Source: Blasia pusilla (Eukaryota; Marchantiophyta; Marchantiopsida; Blasiales). Taken from it: a DNA stretch of 64,000 bases. The notes under the pieces were generated by a model. That model had not been told where the DNA came from. It did not search any database and was given only the letters and a program-made list of their open reading frames with translations. Positions 61,048 to 64,000 of this stretch are shown in pieces. A program made the position numbers and the translations under genes. Location: positions 25,048,001 to 25,112,000 of the forward strand of contig CM114272.1 in NCBI GenBank assembly GCA_050084515.1. The letters run 5' to 3'. The first letter of the stretch is position 1, and each line of letters starts with the position of its first letter.

Positions 61048-61580
61048 CGCGCGGGCTTGGGGGCTCGCGACCAAGCTTGCGCGCGGGCTCTAGGGCCCGC
61101 AAATTAGCCCGGGCGGGGCTCGGTGGCCGGCAAGCAGCCCAGCCGCGGGCTTCAAGGCCTGCACCCTAGCCTGCATGAGGGCTCTAAGGCCCGCGACCTA
61201 GCCCTCATGCGGGCTCCATGGCTCGTGCGTGGGCCTTGGAGCAAGCAGCCCGGACGTAGGCTTGAGGGCCCGCACCGTGGCCCAGATGCAGGCTCCAAGG
61301 CCCGCAACCTAGCCCGCACGCAAGCTCCAAGGCCCACAACAAGCCCGCACGCATGCTTCAGGGTCCACACCCTAGCCCGCATGCAGGCTCCAAGGCCTGC
61401 ACTGGAGCTCAGATGCGGGCTCCAAGGCCTGCAACAAGCCCGTGCACGGGCTCGCCGGCCCGCAAGGAGTCTAGACGCGGGCTTCCGGGCCCGCATCCTA
61501 GCCTGCACGTCGTGCTCGCTTGCAGCCCGTGTCACGAACTAGGCCCGCACTCTTCATCGAAGCCCGCACGGTCGATCTAG
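61040..61580 (+). repeat. GC-rich minisatellite of GCCCGCA/GCGGGCTCCAAGG units
   Basis: Degenerate repeats of roughly 28-34 bp built on GCGGGCTCCAAGGCCCGCA occupy the whole stretch. Long open frames on both strands here are compositional. Related wording occurs at 24430-24880. Confidence 0.85.
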
Positions 61581-61789
61581 GCGCCACAAAATCCCGTGCT
61601 CGCGTGGTCATATCCGGACATGTCCGTTTCCGTGCAACCTTGAGAAGGAGGGAGTGGAGGTGGTGGGAGGAAGAAATGGGGGAGTATGACACGCAAGCAA
61701 GTAAGGGGAATGAAAAAGAAAGGAAAGGTGGGGCCCATACGGACAAGTCCTTCAATAGGACGGACACAAACTTTGTCCACATGCAACCT

Positions 61790-62130
61790 TGTCATACACC
61801 TTGCCATCTCCACCACTAATTGATTTTGACACTCAATAACTCTATTTTGTTGGGATAGATGTGTTGTAGTTAATTTTTGGTTAATTCCATGATTTTCCAT
61901 ATATTTGTTGAATTCTATTGATGAGAAGTTTTTTCCTTGATTGGTGCAAAGCTTTTATACCTTCTTTCCTATCTTATTCTCAAACACCTTGTGCCATCTT
62001 GAAAATTTCCAAAAGCAATTAGTTTCCTTATCTTGAAAGATATATATCCACATCTTCTTACTATAGGTCAACAAGTATGAGCTAGCTCTTGAGTAGCGTT
62101 TGCTCTATTGCTTGAATTTTGCGGAAATGT
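61790..62130 (-). mobile_element. Ty1/copia integrase fragment
   Basis: The minus strand encodes GINQKLTTTHLSQQNRVIEC and QLVVEMARCM, the end of the copia integrase core (compare the family pattern TPYTPQQNGVVER with the catalytic Glu). Upstream of it, pieces such as KFSRWHKVFENKIGKKV and GKNFSSIEFN are in other frames. No RT or LTR could be assigned. The bordering sequence at 61600-61790 resembles parts of 22030-22090 and 24660-24710. Confidence 0.75.
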
Positions 62131-63088
62131 TTGTTTGTGTTCTTTGCCCATAATATATGCTTAATGTGTATGGGATATTCTAAATATTTTAAATTTGGTA
62201 AATAAACAACAATGACAGGCTCTTATAGAGGTTGTAAGGAGCTATACCAATCTTTTTGATTGCTCATATCCTAGATGCTTTAGTATCGGGCATCCATGCA
62301 TCTTGACTCCTCCACTTGGTTGAATGCTCTACTTGTGTGTAGAATCCTTCAATTGTGACCTAGCTTTGCAGCAGTCTCTTAAATATCAAATGATTTAAGG
62401 ACAGTTCTCATTTTGAATTTAAAGAATATAGAATTAGATCTATCTAATTTTCCTTTACCTAGTAGAGGAGGGTGAGCATGAATTGATGAAGAAGTAGCCA
62501 TCTCTTAAGAATTTGTGCAAACACAATAGATTTTCATACATAAAATCTTGGATAACCTATTGCATGGATATCATGTGAGAAAATACAATGTAAATAAATC
62601 ATTGAAATAAATAACAAATCTTGGAGTAAAAAAGTGGCATAGTGAGTGCAATCATAGTCTTATAGTAGAACTTCAATGGAACATGAAGATGGAAAAAACT
62701 TGACCTACAAGAATGTATTAAGATTGTTGTTCCCAGATATATCATGTCTTAGAAAACTAGGGTTTTTGATAAATTTTCTCTAAGTATAATCATAGGAAAA
62801 ATTCATATCTAGATGTCTCGCACCCTGATGCAAGATAGGGTTAGATGATCCTAATAATGGTTCTTAATAAATCACCAATGTCATATTACTATGCCTTCTT
62901 CAACATCTAAGTCGATGCCATCAATCTAGGTTTCTCCTCATATAAGGGGGTTGTTAGATTGATGGTGCAGAAGAATAAGTGAATGTTGAGAATCCAACAT
63001 ATAATGGGCAATGATTATTACTAGTATGTATGGGTGTACACTAGTTTCTATTATTACCTACAAGTAAGAATATTCATACGATATATTT
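62131..63088. other. No recognisable gene
   Basis: AT-rich sequence, possibly further copia debris. All open frames are short and without motifs. Confidence 0.4.
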
Positions 63089-63796
63089 CTTAGTTTCTTT
63101 ATTGAAAATTTATTGAAAGAACTTATTTTGTTCTTACAATGCATATGCCCTAAAGGAAAACATTACACTTTAGTACTCTATATACAAGTTCAAAGTGTAT
63201 CCAATGGTAAACGCAAGGTGGTGGCCCATCTAACCTAAACAAAGAAACGGAAGTACCACCCACACAGGAGCCAAAACCAATAAAGCCTTCCATGCAATGG
63301 CTTCTAATTTCCGGGAGAAAATACACTCTCTCAAAGCGAAGGCCAAAGGTGGAGAACGCATAGCGGGGCGTTTCCACGAACCACAAGTGCGACACTATGC
63401 ATGCTATAATCGCTGGGTCAAACCGCAACTTTAGTACTCTATATACAAGTTCAAAGTGTATCCAATGGCTTCCTATTCCTATGAATTTTGCACAACTATG
63501 TAGAATGCCATTGGAGAAACTCTAGAAATATCTTCATTATTCATTTGTATGAGTTGTCATGCACATACACATCTTAGTTTCTTTATTGAAAATTTATTGA
63601 AAGAACTTATTTTGTTCTTACAATGCATATGCCCTAAAGGAAAACATTACACTTTAGTACTCTATATACAAGTTCAAAGTGTATCCAATGGCTTCCTATT
63701 ACTATGACTTTTGCACAACTATGTAGAATGCCATTGGAGAAACTCTAGAAATATCTTCATTATTCATTTGTATGAGTTGTCATGCACATACACATC
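63089..63796 (+). repeat. ~224-bp tandem duplication, first copy carrying a 220-bp insertion
   Basis: The unit starting CTTAGTTTCTTTATTG is present at 63089 and again at 63573. In the first copy a 220-bp block (63208-63427) is inserted and flanked by 41-bp direct repeats (63167-63207 and 63428-63468). The unit's right end includes the terminal 19 bp of E6, so the duplication arose after E6 inserted. The inserted block has a minus-strand open frame (with RFDPAIIACIVSHLWFVETP) that I do not recognise. Confidence 0.85.
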
Positions 63797-64000
63797 ATTT
63801 ATCACATCCACAAAACACACAAAACCAAACTCCCCAATAGACCAGTAGACCAGTAGACCCACACATATAAAAAATGAACTCATGTATGTGCATCGAGACC
63901 ACACAACAAAATCATAGCAAAATGGACTCATACGGCCAATTCCACTCTCGAATCTACATTGGCATACCGAGCCACAACATCCACCTTCCAGTATGAGGGA
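63778..64000 (-). mobile_element. E6: 3' end of another family member
   Basis: The plus strand starts TGTCATGCACATACAC, the reverse complement of a B2 end. B2 spans 63778-63907 and its reverse complement matches E4 B along its length (TTGTGTGGTCTC, GTGTGGGTCTAC, GTGGATGTGATAAATGATGT). From 63908 the sequence matches the 3' end of an A repeat (AATCTACATTGGCATACCGAGCC). The rest lies beyond the window. Confidence 0.8.

Noticed and set aside
61123-61542. Open frames of 127-139 codons near 61.3 kb
   Set aside because: Both strands are open because the sequence is a GC-rich minisatellite.

Overview
The window is nuclear DNA from the green-plant lineage and consists almost entirely of retrotransposons around one convincing host gene. 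That gene (14858-16910, + strand, three exons with GT-AG introns) encodes a plant-type peroxisomal 1,4-dihydroxy-2-naphthoyl-CoA thioesterase ending in the peroxisomal signal SKL. The abundance of Ty3/gypsy, LINE and copia remnants, and the nature of the main retroelement family, fit a large-genome seed-free plant or a charophyte alga. I cannot name the species.

The main content is one unusual Ty3/gypsy family, present as six insertions (called E1-E6 here). E1 (304-9995, - strand) is complete and nested inside the gag gene of E2 (- strand; 9996-13083 plus 1-303, running off the left edge). E3 (27980-37219, +) carries a LINE insertion. E4 (39348-48686, +) is complete end to end. E5 (about 19507-20390, -) is a 3' remnant, and E6 (63778 to the right edge, -) is a 3' end. 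The reconstructed gene order is gag (CCHC knuckle), aspartic protease, C5-cytosine DNA methyltransferase (DNMT3-like order, catalytic PCQ), reverse transcriptase, RNase H, DDE integrase (HHCC and DDE core), and a PHD finger fused to the integrase C-terminus. All copies are broken by stops, frameshifts or deletions, but E1 keeps a 304-codon open methyltransferase segment with an intact catalytic motif.

The ends of these elements are not ordinary LTRs. The 5' end carries a repeat A (about 363-480 bp with a TATA box). The 3' end reads B1-(2 nt)-A2-B2, where B is a 107-138 bp repeat. The same A1...B1-A2-B2 'split direct repeat' layout occurs in E1, E3 and E4, whose A and B sequences belong to different subfamilies, and partly in E5 and E6. 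E1 is bounded by TG...CA and a 4-bp target duplication. No tRNA primer site or polypurine tract lies at the expected places. Split direct repeats are known from tyrosine-recombinase elements (Ngaro, PAT, Kangaroo); finding them on an element with a DDE integrase, a DNA methyltransferase and a PHD finger is the main candidate for something undescribed.

Layout: 1-13083 nested E2/E1; 13084-14857 intergenic; 14858-16910 thioesterase gene with an extra exon-like open segment in its last intron; 16911-19506 intergenic with a 52-nt palindrome and a 196-bp tandem repeat; 19507-21753 E5 and a truncated LINE; 21754-27979 decayed sequence with little recognisable; 27980-37219 E3 with an antisense LINE; 37220-39347 and 48687-49637 remnants of a kinase-like and RING-like locus, split by E4; 50550-60809 a ~180-bp satellite array interrupted by a chromodomain Ty3/gypsy element (51446-57823) with aberrant U5-type ends on both sides; 60810-64000 GC-rich minisatellite, a copia integrase fragment, a local tandem duplication and the end of E6.
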